DNA of 64,000 nt from CAYMEK01 sp964389305 (lineage in GTDB: Bacteria > Spirochaetota > Spirochaetia > SZUA-6 > DRHE01). The first letter of the stretch is position 1. Every line of letters begins with the position of its first letter. Both the position numbers and the translations under genes were made by a program. Below, piece after piece: positions 51,993 through 60,994 of this stretch. The notes under the pieces are model-generated. The model worked only from the letters and a program-made list of their open reading frames with translations, was not told the DNA's origin and made no database searches. Location: NCBI GenBank assembly GCA_964389305.1, contig CAYMEK010000001.1, positions 62,001-126,000 of the forward strand, read 5' to 3'.

Positions 51993-53196
51993 CTAGAACT
52001 TCATCATCGCTTTTTCAAGAATAGAACGAGCATTATCTACCGTCACGTTCTTTTCAAACCAACTTCGAGCAGAAAGTCCCATTCGTCGCCGCAAAGGAAC
52101 ATCATCATAGAGTCTGCGAATAGCCGCGGCTAAGGCTCGGTCGTCATTTGCTTTAACAGTTATTCCTGAGCCAGAAAAATCGAGTAATTCTTCGATATTT
52201 CCACTTCCACAAAAGACTATAGGCTTCCCCAATCCGATGTAGTCAAATACCTTGCTGGACATTGCACATTCGAAAAAAACTGCAGTTTTTCATCAAATGT
52301 ACACACACATTCATCTCTCCAATGAGCCTACGAGTCTCAACACGTGGAAAAGAACCTTTTATGAAAACGTTCTTTAGGTTGTTTTGTATGCACCATTTTT
52401 TATACAAAGTCTTGTTTTCTCCGCTTCCTATAATAATGATTCCTATGTCTTCTATTCCTTCCAGGTGTCGAGCCGCCCTAAGTAGGGTCTTTATATCATT
52501 TGCCTTTCCCAGCCCACCTACATATCCCACTACGAAATTTCTATTTATCTGTTTACGCAGTGATACAATGGGCATTTTCAGATCATATTCACAAAGGTAA
52601 ACATCGGCATTGTATAAAATTTGTATCTTTTCTTCTGGACATCCATAAGAAATTAATCTACGCATGATACCTGGGGTTGCCGCTAATATGCTTATCGATT
52701 TTTTTCTGAAGAACTGCTGCATTCTGAATAACATACCTGCCAGTAAGCCATCTTGAATTACATTAAGCGCAATTGCTGTTTCTGGAAATAAATCTCTCTC
52801 ATCAAGTATCATTGGTGCTCGTTTGATTTTGGACAAAAGAATAACTACAGGCATCAAGAAAATCGGATCAGTGCCTACAAGAATCCTGTGAACCTTTCCT
52901 ACCATTGTCACACATGTAATGCCTGAAATCACAGTGTATAATAGGTAGCGCAATATCCGCTTCGACAAAGTATGTCGAAAATCTTTGATTCCCTTCACTC
53001 TCAATATGCGAATTCCATTTATCGTTTCCTCAGTGCACCACTGATTTTCTTTTCTGATTGAATTTTTGCGAAAATTAAGGCTTAATGATCTTGGAGATTG
53101 TTGTCCGCTCAGCTTACGATTGAAATAGGTATATAAGCTCACTGCCCGCGTGAAATACCTAGGGAACCTCTGACGCAGCCATTCTGCTAGCTTCAT
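51993..53196 (-). pseudogene. Chimeric, frameshifted group 4 glycosyltransferase
   Basis: Three parts are visible. Codons from 53196 to about 53060 are a copy of the radical SAM C-terminus (MKLAEWLRQRFPRYF...). From about residue 60 the sequence becomes a GT4 glycosyltransferase (TINGIRILRVKGI ... VVGYVGGLGKANDIKTLLRAARHL), lacking the first 70 or so residues of the normal N-terminal domain. At a run of seven T near 52280 the frame shifts: reading on with one T less gives SFFECAMSSKVFDYIGLGKPIVFCGSG and a proper C-terminus ending at 51993. So the gene is both 5'-replaced and frameshifted. The shift alone could be a sequencing error in the homopolymer or slippage, but the chimeric N-terminus argues for a pseudogene. 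Confidence 0.8.
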
Positions 53197-53290
53197 CCTA
53201 AGTACTGCTCTTCTGTATATTCTGTTTACAACTTGCTTGCTTGATTTGTCATCTGCTCCAGATTGTATGAGAACATCTATCTCCTTGTTC
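53058..53290. repeat. Direct repeat, copy 2 (radical SAM C-terminal fragment)
   Basis: 233-base copy of 50088-50320, about 97% identical. It has no start codon of its own upstream (a TAG lies near 53320), so it is a remnant. It is joined in frame to the truncated glycosyltransferase. Confidence 0.92.
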
Positions 53291-53424
53291 GTTATTCCTT
53301 GCTGAAGAATATTGGACTATAAAGTATAGCAACGTATATCACTTTTCTTACTGCGCTGCACCCGCATTGATTGGCTCAGCTCTCAATCTCCAGACGCAGA
53401 AGACAAGTATCACACCTGACAGCT

Positions 53425-54585
53425 TCACTCTTGAGATGATTCATCCACTCGGTGATCAGGGTAACGAATCATGTTGCCTCCTGCCAGTGCTCTTAGAACA
53501 CCCATAAAGAAACCGATATTGGCGAGCACTAAAGTGAAAATATGATTGACAAATGGAATTCGCAGATTGTTCTTTTCCGCAATAAATCCAAGAAGCCCGA
53601 AAAGATAAAAGGCAATTTGGAAACAAAGAAGAACTTGATAGAAGGACCCTCCATGGAGTAGGAATATGTTATTGACAAACAAAATGATCATGAAATACGG
53701 TGTAAGCCATCTGAATACCCGATGGAAAAGAATTGAATGCGAAATAAGAGGAAACCGAAAAGGATTTAAAAGTCGATACTTGCTGAGTGTACATGTGATG
53801 TTCCTTAATGTCATTCTTGTCCGTGCCTTAAGTTCTTCTTTGATCGTTGATGGAAACGCATCGTAAGCAACCGCATTATCTTCATGAATCACTTTGTATC
53901 CTTGACTAATGACATTCAGTGGTATTATGCAATCATCGCCGTACTTAGGGTCAAATGGCCTAAACAAGTCTTTCCTGAATGCCATTATGGCTCCCGATGC
54001 AGTATGTAAAATGGATGCGTCGCTCTCTAATTTCCTCAAGACAATCTCGTAACTCCAATAAATTCCATGTCCCTTGGATATAGACGAGTTCCCATCTTTG
54101 AGTACAAGCCTTCCGCTCACACAACCGACCTCATTGTCAGTGAAGTTTCTCAGGAGAGTCTTTATGGTGTCTTTAGCAAATAAGGTCTCTGCGTCGGTAA
54201 GAACTACTATTTGCCCGCTCGCAAGAGGAATGGCTCGATTCTGAACAACACTCTTTCCGCCCATTTCTGTCTTAACGAGCTTTAGACGATTCTCAAAACT
54301 TGCTATTGAGTTTACAATCTCGTCAGTCTTGTCTGTGGAGTTGTCGGAAGCCACTAAGATTTCAAGGCGATCTTCTGGATAGTCGGCATCCAGGAGATTG
54401 TTGATTCTCTGTCTAATATTCCGTTCTTCATCCCTAACTGCCAACAACACTGTCACGCTGGGCCACACAGGATGCCCTAATTCGTTCCCTGTCTTTCTCA
54501 ACCAGGTTAAGAGTTTCACGAAAAGAAGATATCCAATCCAAGTGTACGCCATAATAAGTGCTGCCAACCAGAAAACAACCTTCAT
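53425..54585 (-). CDS. Glycosyltransferase family 2 (membrane, HAS/IcaA-like)
   Basis: 386 residues. N-terminal membrane helix (5-25), GT-A domain with VTVLLAVRDEERNIRQRINNLLDADYP, VVLTDAETLF (metal-binding DxE), YGDDCIIPLNVISQGYK and a TRMTLRN stretch at the QxxRW position, then three to four C-terminal membrane helices (280-365). This is the layout of processive or membrane-bound inverting transferases. It adds a sugar to the repeat unit at the inner membrane. The sugar is unknown. Confidence 0.9.
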   Translation of the reverse strand: MKVVFWLAALIMAYTWIGYLLFVKLLTWLRKTGNELGHPVWPSVTVLLAVRDEERNIRQRINNLLDADYPEDRLEILVASDNSTDKTDEIVNSIASFENRLKLVKTEMGGKSVVQNRAIPLASGQIVVLTDAETLFAKDTIKTLLRNFTDNEVGCVSGRLVLKDGNSSISKGHGIYWSYEIVLRKLESDASILHTASGAIMAFRKDLFRPFDPKYGDDCIIPLNVISQGYKVIHEDNAVAYDAFPSTIKEELKARTRMTLRNITCTLSKYRLLNPFRFPLISHSILFHRVFRWLTPYFMIILFVNNIFLLHGGSFYQVLLCFQIAFYLFGLLGFIAEKNNLRIPFVNHIFTLVLANIGFFMGVLRALAGGNMIRYPDHRVDESSQE

Positions 54586-54597
54586 TCGATATTGAAC

Positions 54598-55794
54598 CTA
54601 GATATTCTCCAGGAAATCGTAGATTTTCTTCCCCTGACGAAGGTAGTTCTTGTTCTCTAGCACAAAATCCCTCGCTCGCTTGCCGAAACGACACAACTCT
54701 TCCGGATCCTTCGAGCAAACTTGTTGCAGTTTTGCTGCCAGCGATCCCGGCGTTTCATTCTTCAACGAATAGAGATAATCGTTATACTCTTCCGGAATTC
54801 CCGGCAGAGCCGTTGATATTACAGGTCGACCAGTTGCCATGTATTCGACTATTTTTGAGGGGAAAGAATATAAAGTGAATCTCTGACGAGCCGGCCGCGG
54901 GTTGACGAGCACAGTGGATAGCACAGCTTTGCGCATCACACTTTCATTGGGTAGAAACCCCCAATACGTAATTCGGTCATCTTCTGCGGCAGCCTCCTTT
55001 ACTTGTTGTTCCATCTGCCCCCTGCCGAATATCCATAGGCGGTATCTGCTGTCGGGAATCAACTTAAAGTCTTCCAATAGGAGTCTCACCCCGTATTCCT
55101 CCTGCAGGAGGCCCGCGTACATTACTATCTTTTCGTTTCTCTCTGAGATTTCTACTGCACCGTCTGGGTACTCGGTAGGCGCAATAGCCTCGACCACTAC
55201 ATAGGGAAGGCGGGCTGCATAGTCCTCGGCTGTCTGCCGCGTAAGCACCACCAAGCCTTTCGCCAGTCTCATCATCTTTAATACGAAATAGCTGTTTAGG
55301 GGTTTCAACACTCTCTTTATCGGGTTTTTGGGTGCAGAGGATCCCATGGGCAGATCCGGCACGACGAGGATTGCCTCTCCGCCAAACAGGCGTGTCGCGA
55401 CAATCGAAGCAACGAAATGAGGACTGTACGTTTCATAAACCAATACCTTTCGATTGATTGACCGCCTACTCCTAAGCAGCCAGAAGGAAATCAGGAACAG
55501 AAAAGAAACAAACTGGGTTATGTGCTTCAGAATCAGGATGTTAATGAACGGTACGATGATATCTTGGCTGCCGGGTCTGTGGCTCCACCGTGAATAGCCG
55601 ACCAGGATATGGCGATAACCTGGATATTCTGATACCGGATAAGAGCTTATCAGGTCCACGGGTTCTTCTGATGCCGCTTCTATTCCCCGAATAATATTCC
55701 ACTGATGATTGTTTGCCGCAACGGCAGGACACCTGGCACTCATGAATATATCCTCGATAGTGGCGTTCGGAAGGGCATATCCAACAAAAAGCAC
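54598..55794 (-). CDS. Glycosyltransferase group 4
   Basis: 398 residues from a GTG at 55794, preceded by AGGAAGAGG at 6 bases. An ATG at 55866 is in frame but would overlap the upstream gene by 50 bases and has no ribosome site. The C-terminal GT4 domain has KIVMYAGLLQEEYGVRLLLEDFKLI, ITYWGFLPNESVM, and FPSKIVEYMATGRPVISTALPGIPEEY, where the second Glu of the usual E-x7-E is present as VEYMA. A GT-B retaining glycosyltransferase of unknown specificity. Confidence 0.87.
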   Translation of the reverse strand: MLFVGYALPNATIEDIFMSARCPAVAANNHQWNIIRGIEAASEEPVDLISSYPVSEYPGYRHILVGYSRWSHRPGSQDIIVPFINILILKHITQFVSFLFLISFWLLRSRRSINRKVLVYETYSPHFVASIVATRLFGGEAILVVPDLPMGSSAPKNPIKRVLKPLNSYFVLKMMRLAKGLVVLTRQTAEDYAARLPYVVVEAIAPTEYPDGAVEISERNEKIVMYAGLLQEEYGVRLLLEDFKLIPDSRYRLWIFGRGQMEQQVKEAAAEDDRITYWGFLPNESVMRKAVLSTVLVNPRPARQRFTLYSFPSKIVEYMATGRPVISTALPGIPEEYNDYLYSLKNETPGSLAAKLQQVCSKDPEELCRFGKRARDFVLENKNYLRQGKKIYDFLENI

Positions 55795-55816
55795 CGCAAT
55801 CCTCTTCCTTTTTCTC

Positions 55817-56632
55817 TCAATAAAAGTACGGGCCGGCTCGGCCGAACACCTTGATGAATTCGTCATCCGAAAGGGTCTTTCTGGGTATCCATCCCGGAGG
55901 CTTTTTCGCTATGAGCAACCAGGAGTCCCTCGATCCCGTAAATACGCTTGATATGACGCGATAAAACGGTCTGATAACTGCCGGCATCGCTTTGGTTCTT
56001 TGGTTGCAGCTATGCATATCCAGTACGCTAAGCGCCAGGTATCCCGATAGCCGTATGAGATCGTCCTTTACATATTCGCGCACATGCCCCCTCCATGGGC
56101 CTGGGTACCAGTAATATGTCGAGAAGCGAGGAAACATTGTCTTCCCAAGCAGTATGAGCATCCTGTTGGCGAGGCTCGCAGCATTGGGTACGGTGATGAA
56201 CAAAAGACCTTCTGGTTTGACAAGCTCTAGTAGATCATTGAGCAGGTCTCGTGGCGAATCATGAAGGTGTTCAATTACATCATGTATCATTACCATGTCA
56301 AACGAGTTCTTTTCAAATGGCAGGTAACAATCCGTCAGCAGCACGAAATTGATTCCGAAGCTTCGAGCGAACTCCATGATCTTTTGCCTGTTACCTTCTA
56401 TGCTGTGCCAGTGGTCCTGAAGGTCATCGCATGCTGAGCATTTGTAGCCGAGTGCCTGAAGAATAGCTGTCTTATCGCATGGGCCTGAACCGAAATCTAG
56501 TATCCGGGCGCCCGGTTTGAGGTGTATAGAAACCTTTTTTGCAATGGTGGCATATGAGTCAACCGCGCGATCCATGTATCCCTCAAAGGGAAATCTCTCG
56601 ATGACTCTCAGCTTTGCTTCTTTCAGTGTCAC
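55817..56632 (-). CDS. SAM-dependent methyltransferase
   Basis: 271 residues. Motif I ARILDFGSGPCDKTAILQALGYKCSACD and the later FDMVMIHDVIEHLHDSPRDLLNDLLELVKPEGLLFITVPN identify a Methyltransf_11/23-type class I enzyme. The sequence resembles UbiG-like and glycan methyltransferases in polysaccharide loci. It lies between two GT4 genes on the same strand and probably modifies a glycan sugar. Confidence 0.88.
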   Translation of the reverse strand: MTLKEAKLRVIERFPFEGYMDRAVDSYATIAKKVSIHLKPGARILDFGSGPCDKTAILQALGYKCSACDDLQDHWHSIEGNRQKIMEFARSFGINFVLLTDCYLPFEKNSFDMVMIHDVIEHLHDSPRDLLNDLLELVKPEGLLFITVPNAASLANRMLILLGKTMFPRFSTYYWYPGPWRGHVREYVKDDLIRLSGYLALSVLDMHSCNQRTKAMPAVIRPFYRVISSVFTGSRDSWLLIAKKPPGWIPRKTLSDDEFIKVFGRAGPYFY

Positions 56633-56665
56633 TTGGTGTCTCTACAGAGTATTAATCGGTTGCCT

Positions 56666-57880
56666 TCACTCATGTATGAGAGCTGCTGCGCGCGGTGATT
56701 GTTTCTTCAGCACGCGGCGATACATGTCCAAATGCTTCCGGGCTATGATATCCGCTTTCCATCTGGCTGAAGCGATCTCCCTTCCCCTCTTACCAAAGGA
56801 CAGATAGAGAGATTCGTCGCTAAGTAACCTTACGACGGAATTTATCATGTCCTCTACAGAGTTTCTGGACACAATGAAGCCAGACACACTGTTCTCCACG
56901 CGATACTGTAGATCGCCGACATTCATTGCGACAACCGGGAGGCCTGCTGCCATTGCTTCCATCAGAGCGTTTGGGCTGGCCTCTACATGACTCGTGAGGC
57001 AAAACACACCTCCTTGAGTGAATATCTCCACCATTTCTTGATGCTCTATCTGCCCCGTAAAGATGAGGTCGTCGGAACACTCCGCATTTCTAGCTATAGT
57101 GGTATAGTACTGTTTGATCTCATAGGGACCTTCACCAATAACGTAGCCCTTTAGCGCGCGAAACGTTTTCTTCAATTTGATATAGCAGCTAACAAATTCC
57201 TCTATACCCTTCCTCTTGATGAGAGAACCTACAAAGAAAATACTCCTGGATAAACCTGGTTGAGGGTTTGAAAAGAATACGTCATTAATCGCAGGCTCTA
57301 TGAAGAACGTCTCGCCGTTTGGGGAAAGGGAATCCACAAAGGATTCTGCAATATGATTCTTGACATTGATGAATCTAGCCTTTCGCACGGTGTGTGCTTC
57401 AACGTGTCTTACCAGCCTGGACCGTAGAGAAGGTTCTTCCTTAAAGATTTCAGCCATAATCCCTTGCATTGATATGATATTGGGGTATCCAGAGTAAACA
57501 GCGATCAGTGAGTAGTAGCCTTCAGTTCCGTGTCCATGGACAATATCTGGGTCTATTAGGTGTATCTTCCTTTGAATCTTCCGAAAAGGTCTTATCCAAA
57601 GACTTGAGGACTCTGAAAGCCCGAAAGTGTGTATAGCCCATGTAGGTAACGAGTATTCCAACAGGTGATATGTTATCCCATTTCGCCTGATTACTTGATC
57701 ACCATCGAGGTTGTGACTTGTTGTTATTAAGTGCAAATCGACCTCACCACTTTCTGCAAGTGTTTCAGAGATAACTTTTATCCATGATGCGGGGTGGAGT
57801 TTCATCTTAGGGTTCTTCAACTTCACCTCGGGCTTCAATGTTTCTACAGGAAAAGGAGCGCAAAATGCTATTTTTATCAT
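56666..57880 (-). CDS. Glycosyltransferase group 4
   Basis: 404 residues. The N-terminal acceptor domain contains DIVHGHGTEGYYSLIAVYSGYPNIISMQG. The C-terminal domain contains IFFVGSLIKRKGIEEFVSCYIKL, GYVIGEGPYE, LIFTGQIEHQEMVEIF and the catalytic E-x7-E motif in SHVEASPNALMEAMAAGLPVVA. A complete GT-B retaining enzyme. Sugar and linkage unknown. Confidence 0.93.
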   Translation of the reverse strand: MIKIAFCAPFPVETLKPEVKLKNPKMKLHPASWIKVISETLAESGEVDLHLITTSHNLDGDQVIRRNGITYHLLEYSLPTWAIHTFGLSESSSLWIRPFRKIQRKIHLIDPDIVHGHGTEGYYSLIAVYSGYPNIISMQGIMAEIFKEEPSLRSRLVRHVEAHTVRKARFINVKNHIAESFVDSLSPNGETFFIEPAINDVFFSNPQPGLSRSIFFVGSLIKRKGIEEFVSCYIKLKKTFRALKGYVIGEGPYEIKQYYTTIARNAECSDDLIFTGQIEHQEMVEIFTQGGVFCLTSHVEASPNALMEAMAAGLPVVAMNVGDLQYRVENSVSGFIVSRNSVEDMINSVVRLLSDESLYLSFGKRGREIASARWKADIIARKHLDMYRRVLKKQSPRAAALIHE

Positions 57881-57998
57881 CTTTTAGTAATTCTTGAATT
57901 ACATGTTTAACGACAATTACTGTTAGTTCACTTAAACCGCAAATCAAGAGTCTCCCAAGCTATGAACGTCTTTATCAATATTACATCTGATTTCTCTT

Positions 57999-59264
57999 TC
58001 ACAAATAGCCCAATTCTTTCAGTTTTTGCTCTGTAATTTCTTCTTCCAGTTTATTCATCCTAACTTCAGTAGGCATTTCTTTCTTGCCCATGTACCTGAT
58101 TTTCTTCAATTCATTATAGAGATCCGTAACAAAATGAGGATACATTTTCTGAATCTCTTCATCCTCGTTGGGATCATCAACGATGTTAAATAGCCGTTTT
58201 CTTCTTCCAGAATCAATTTCAAGCTTCCATTTATTCTTCCTAACACCCATCAACCATCTGTTCTTCACTACAAGTTCGCCTGTGGCCTCAAAGTATATTG
58301 TTCTTTCCTTTTTCAACTCTTTATTAACAATATTATCTAACAAATTGATACCCGAAATATTCATAGGAACTTCCAATCCCAATAGACCAAGCATTGTTGG
58401 CATAACGTCAACCTGGCTGCACAGATCATCTACTCTAATTCCTCTCTGATTATTATCATAAACAATGAACGGTACCTTTAACAAAGAATCCTTCACACTA
58501 AATCCATGTCCTGCTGATATTGGTCTATCTTTCGTAGAGGCATTTCGAATTCTTCTATTAAGAATGCTTCCTAGACCTATAATTTTCCTACCTAATATAT
58601 TCTTTCCAATACTCTTTACAGTCTTATCTACAAAAGCGCTTCTTACTCTCTCTATCTCTCCGTGATCTCCATGTATTATCAAGATCTCATCTGTCAGTTT
58701 TATACTTTCAAATATCTCAGCAAGTTTATTGTCAAGAGAAAAAAGTGCACGTTCATACCTACTCTTTCCATAGTTATCTGCATTAAATCTTGGTTCTAAC
58801 CATCGCGGGAGATGTAGTTCCCAAAGATGAATAAAGACAAAATAGGGTTCTTTAATTTTTAGTATCCGTTTCTTCATATATTCAAACCATTCGGAATACA
58901 GAGTCTGTTCTTTTTCTCTGTATTCAAATACCTGGAAACCATCGAATAACCCTGTCTCCCTTACTAGAGGCCCGGTTACAAATGCGTAACAATTATATCC
59001 TTGTCTAGACAATATTTTTCCTAAGGTATCCAGCCTCGGATTCAGTTTATATCCGCTCAATGATCTGATTCTGTGAGTGAAAGGATACAGACCTGTAAAA
59101 ATAGAAGTCACACACGGCGTAGTGATACTGTTTACCGCATAAAGGTTACTCCACCAGATTCCTGCTGTAACCTTGCCGAAAAATTTGGAACTCAGTTGTT
59201 TCGCAATACTTTCTAGTTTATCTTCTCTTAAGCAGTCAATTAATAGAAAAATAATGTTTTTCAA
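57999..59264 (-). CDS. Sulfatase-like (alkaline phosphatase superfamily) protein
   Basis: 421 residues, no signal peptide. It begins NIIFLLIDCLREDKL (metal-binding Asp), carries ILIIHGDHGE and ISAGHGFSVKDSLLKVPFIVYD further on, all of the sulfatase fold. At the nucleophile site it reads TTPCVTSIFTGLYPFTHRI: Cys is present but the Pro and Arg of the CxPxR formylglycine signature are not. It may therefore be a phosphodiesterase or phosphoethanolamine/phosphoglycerol-type transferase rather than a sulfatase. Context points to glycan modification. Strongly AT-rich codon use. Confidence 0.85.
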   Translation of the reverse strand: MKNIIFLLIDCLREDKLESIAKQLSSKFFGKVTAGIWWSNLYAVNSITTPCVTSIFTGLYPFTHRIRSLSGYKLNPRLDTLGKILSRQGYNCYAFVTGPLVRETGLFDGFQVFEYREKEQTLYSEWFEYMKKRILKIKEPYFVFIHLWELHLPRWLEPRFNADNYGKSRYERALFSLDNKLAEIFESIKLTDEILIIHGDHGEIERVRSAFVDKTVKSIGKNILGRKIIGLGSILNRRIRNASTKDRPISAGHGFSVKDSLLKVPFIVYDNNQRGIRVDDLCSQVDVMPTMLGLLGLEVPMNISGINLLDNIVNKELKKERTIYFEATGELVVKNRWLMGVRKNKWKLEIDSGRRKRLFNIVDDPNEDEEIQKMYPHFVTDLYNELKKIRYMGKKEMPTEVRMNKLEEEITEQKLKELGYL

Positions 59265-59564
59265 ATATTTACCTCATTATGACACTCAATATGGGTCGCC
59301 AAAACAATTTTGATACCTGGATTGTCATTGATTCAATCCTATTTCAATGTTTAACGCTAATTTAACTTTCAAAAATGTCCATTCTTTATTGCTGGCACAT
59401 ATTTTCCTTGTTTGCATTCATTATTATATGCATGATTATATGCATGAAACCGTTAGAAAAAACAGAACTATAAAAGGCATAATGCTCAAAAAATTTACAG
59501 AAAATCTAATCCTGACATTCCATTTTAGTTGACAATACTATAAACCAAAATTACTTCAATTATC
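59265..59564. other. AT-rich intergenic region
   Basis: 300 bases between wzy and the sulfatase-like gene, both on the minus strand. No gene is supported: a 61-codon plus-strand frame at 59347 has no ribosome site or homology. It holds an exact tandem 12-mer (59423-59446). Confidence 0.5.
59423..59446. repeat. Tandem 12-bp repeat
   Basis: ATTATATGCATG occurs twice back to back. Each copy contains the palindrome ATGCAT. Possibly a regulatory site before the sulfatase-like gene, or simple sequence. Confidence 0.6.
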
Positions 59565-60911
59565 TTATTCAACCCCCTTTTTTTTATCGTTTCTGTCTGC
59601 GTCTATACTCTGACTATTGCTTCTTAATTCTTCCTCCGGTGAAATGTTTTGTATTATACCAATAATGAACATAAGTAGAGCAATTATAAAGGGGAAATTA
59701 GACAGTACCGATTCAAAAATCGACATCGTTAACAAAGAAAAAAACCATGCATAACAGGCGATAAGCAAACTCTTTACTCTACTAATATTTTTCGTTTCCT
59801 CAATTTTTAGACTAATTATCTTTCTTATACGTATAAGAATTAGGACAAAAGCTGCAAATACAAATATACCAAAATTGTGGAGGACGGTGAGGTAAGCGTT
59901 ATGAGCATGACCAAAATCTACTATGTCCCCTTTCAGGATAGCTCCGAAACCTTTTCCGAATAAAGGACTTTGAAGGAACTGTCTGAAAGCTAGACCGAAG
60001 ATATAAAATCTCCCGTATATATTACTATACATATAAGACTGAATTCTACTGCCATAGAAATCGACAGGTGCATACGATACATTTGTTCTTCCCTCTATGT
60101 AAGGGAGTAATAATGGCACATCAGAGAAGTAAAGAAAGAGGAATATGGCTACTACTCCCGTGATAAAAACAAATTTCCTTGGTGGCCTTATGAAATAAAT
60201 TATCACTGTAAAACCTATCATTAGTGAACCTGCCGCACTTCTGGAATATGTCAAGACAAGTAACGAACCAAAAAGAACGACCAGGGCTATATAGAATGAT
60301 TTTTTCACTTTTCCATCTTTTTCAACCAATAAGGAAGACAATGAAATATAGAACGGAAGGATCATAAATGCAGCAAATCTGTTCGGTCCCCATAGAGGTA
60401 TATAATATCTTTTAACTCCTTTTTCACTAAACTCTGCAAGCTTTTCTTCTGAAAAAATCGATCTGAATATCTTTGCAGTTTCAAGCGGGAAGATAGTGTT
60501 AATAAACGAAAGTAAAGATAGAAGAAATGATATTACTAAGATAATCTTCTTGAGTCTTGACAATTCCTTTTCCAGTGTATTTGGGAAACTTTCGCTGACT
60601 ATGAAGAACAGAAGCCATGACGTAATCCATTTTATAAAGGTAGTAAGTGAATTATGAATGTCAATCCTTGAAAGATTCACGACAAAAGAAATAATTGACA
60701 ATGCTATCATGGTACATATCGGTATATTAAGTGTGCTTTTAACTATATTAAAGGTTGTTGCATTTCCTCTATTTTTCAGAGATTTAATTACATAGAAGTA
60801 AAGAACAACAACAAACATTAGGTCAGAACCACCAAGGTAATAACCCCATACCGGAAACAAGTCGATCGGTAAAAGTAATGAAAACAAATAGATATAGAGC
60901 AAAACTCTCAT
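59565..60911 (-). CDS. wzy: O-antigen polymerase/ligase-type membrane protein (Wzy)
   Basis: 448 residues with about eleven membrane helices and a Wzy_C/O-antigen ligase core: WGPNRFAAFMILPFYISLSSLL, VLTYSRSAAGSLMIGFTVIIYF and the periplasmic loop ending in SPLFGKGFGAILKGDIVDFGHAHNAYLTVLHNFG, with the family's Arg and His residues. It joins lipid-linked repeat units in the periplasm. With the flippase gene beside it, it defines a Wzx/Wzy-dependent pathway. A ligase role (WaaL) is the alternative. The C-terminal tail is hydrophilic. Confidence 0.9.
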   Translation of the reverse strand: MRVLLYIYLFSLLLPIDLFPVWGYYLGGSDLMFVVVLYFYVIKSLKNRGNATTFNIVKSTLNIPICTMIALSIISFVVNLSRIDIHNSLTTFIKWITSWLLFFIVSESFPNTLEKELSRLKKIILVISFLLSLLSFINTIFPLETAKIFRSIFSEEKLAEFSEKGVKRYYIPLWGPNRFAAFMILPFYISLSSLLVEKDGKVKKSFYIALVVLFGSLLVLTYSRSAAGSLMIGFTVIIYFIRPPRKFVFITGVVAIFLFLYFSDVPLLLPYIEGRTNVSYAPVDFYGSRIQSYMYSNIYGRFYIFGLAFRQFLQSPLFGKGFGAILKGDIVDFGHAHNAYLTVLHNFGIFVFAAFVLILIRIRKIISLKIEETKNISRVKSLLIACYAWFFSLLTMSIFESVLSNFPFIIALLMFIIGIIQNISPEEELRSNSQSIDADRNDKKKGVE

Positions 60912-60994
60912 TTACCAGTCCCCTAAAGTCAACAGAAGTTGTATAAGATAATATTAGACAATATATAAAAAACACTGCATCTTAGAGGATACAT

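Noticed and set aside
50083..53290. The direct repeats as ends of an insertion element
   Set aside because: The repeats are coding sequence of the radical SAM gene, there is no transposase, terminal inverted repeat or target duplication.
59347..59532. 61-codon plus-strand frame in the AT-rich gap
   Set aside because: No ribosome site, biased composition and no similarity. It spans the tandem 12-mer.
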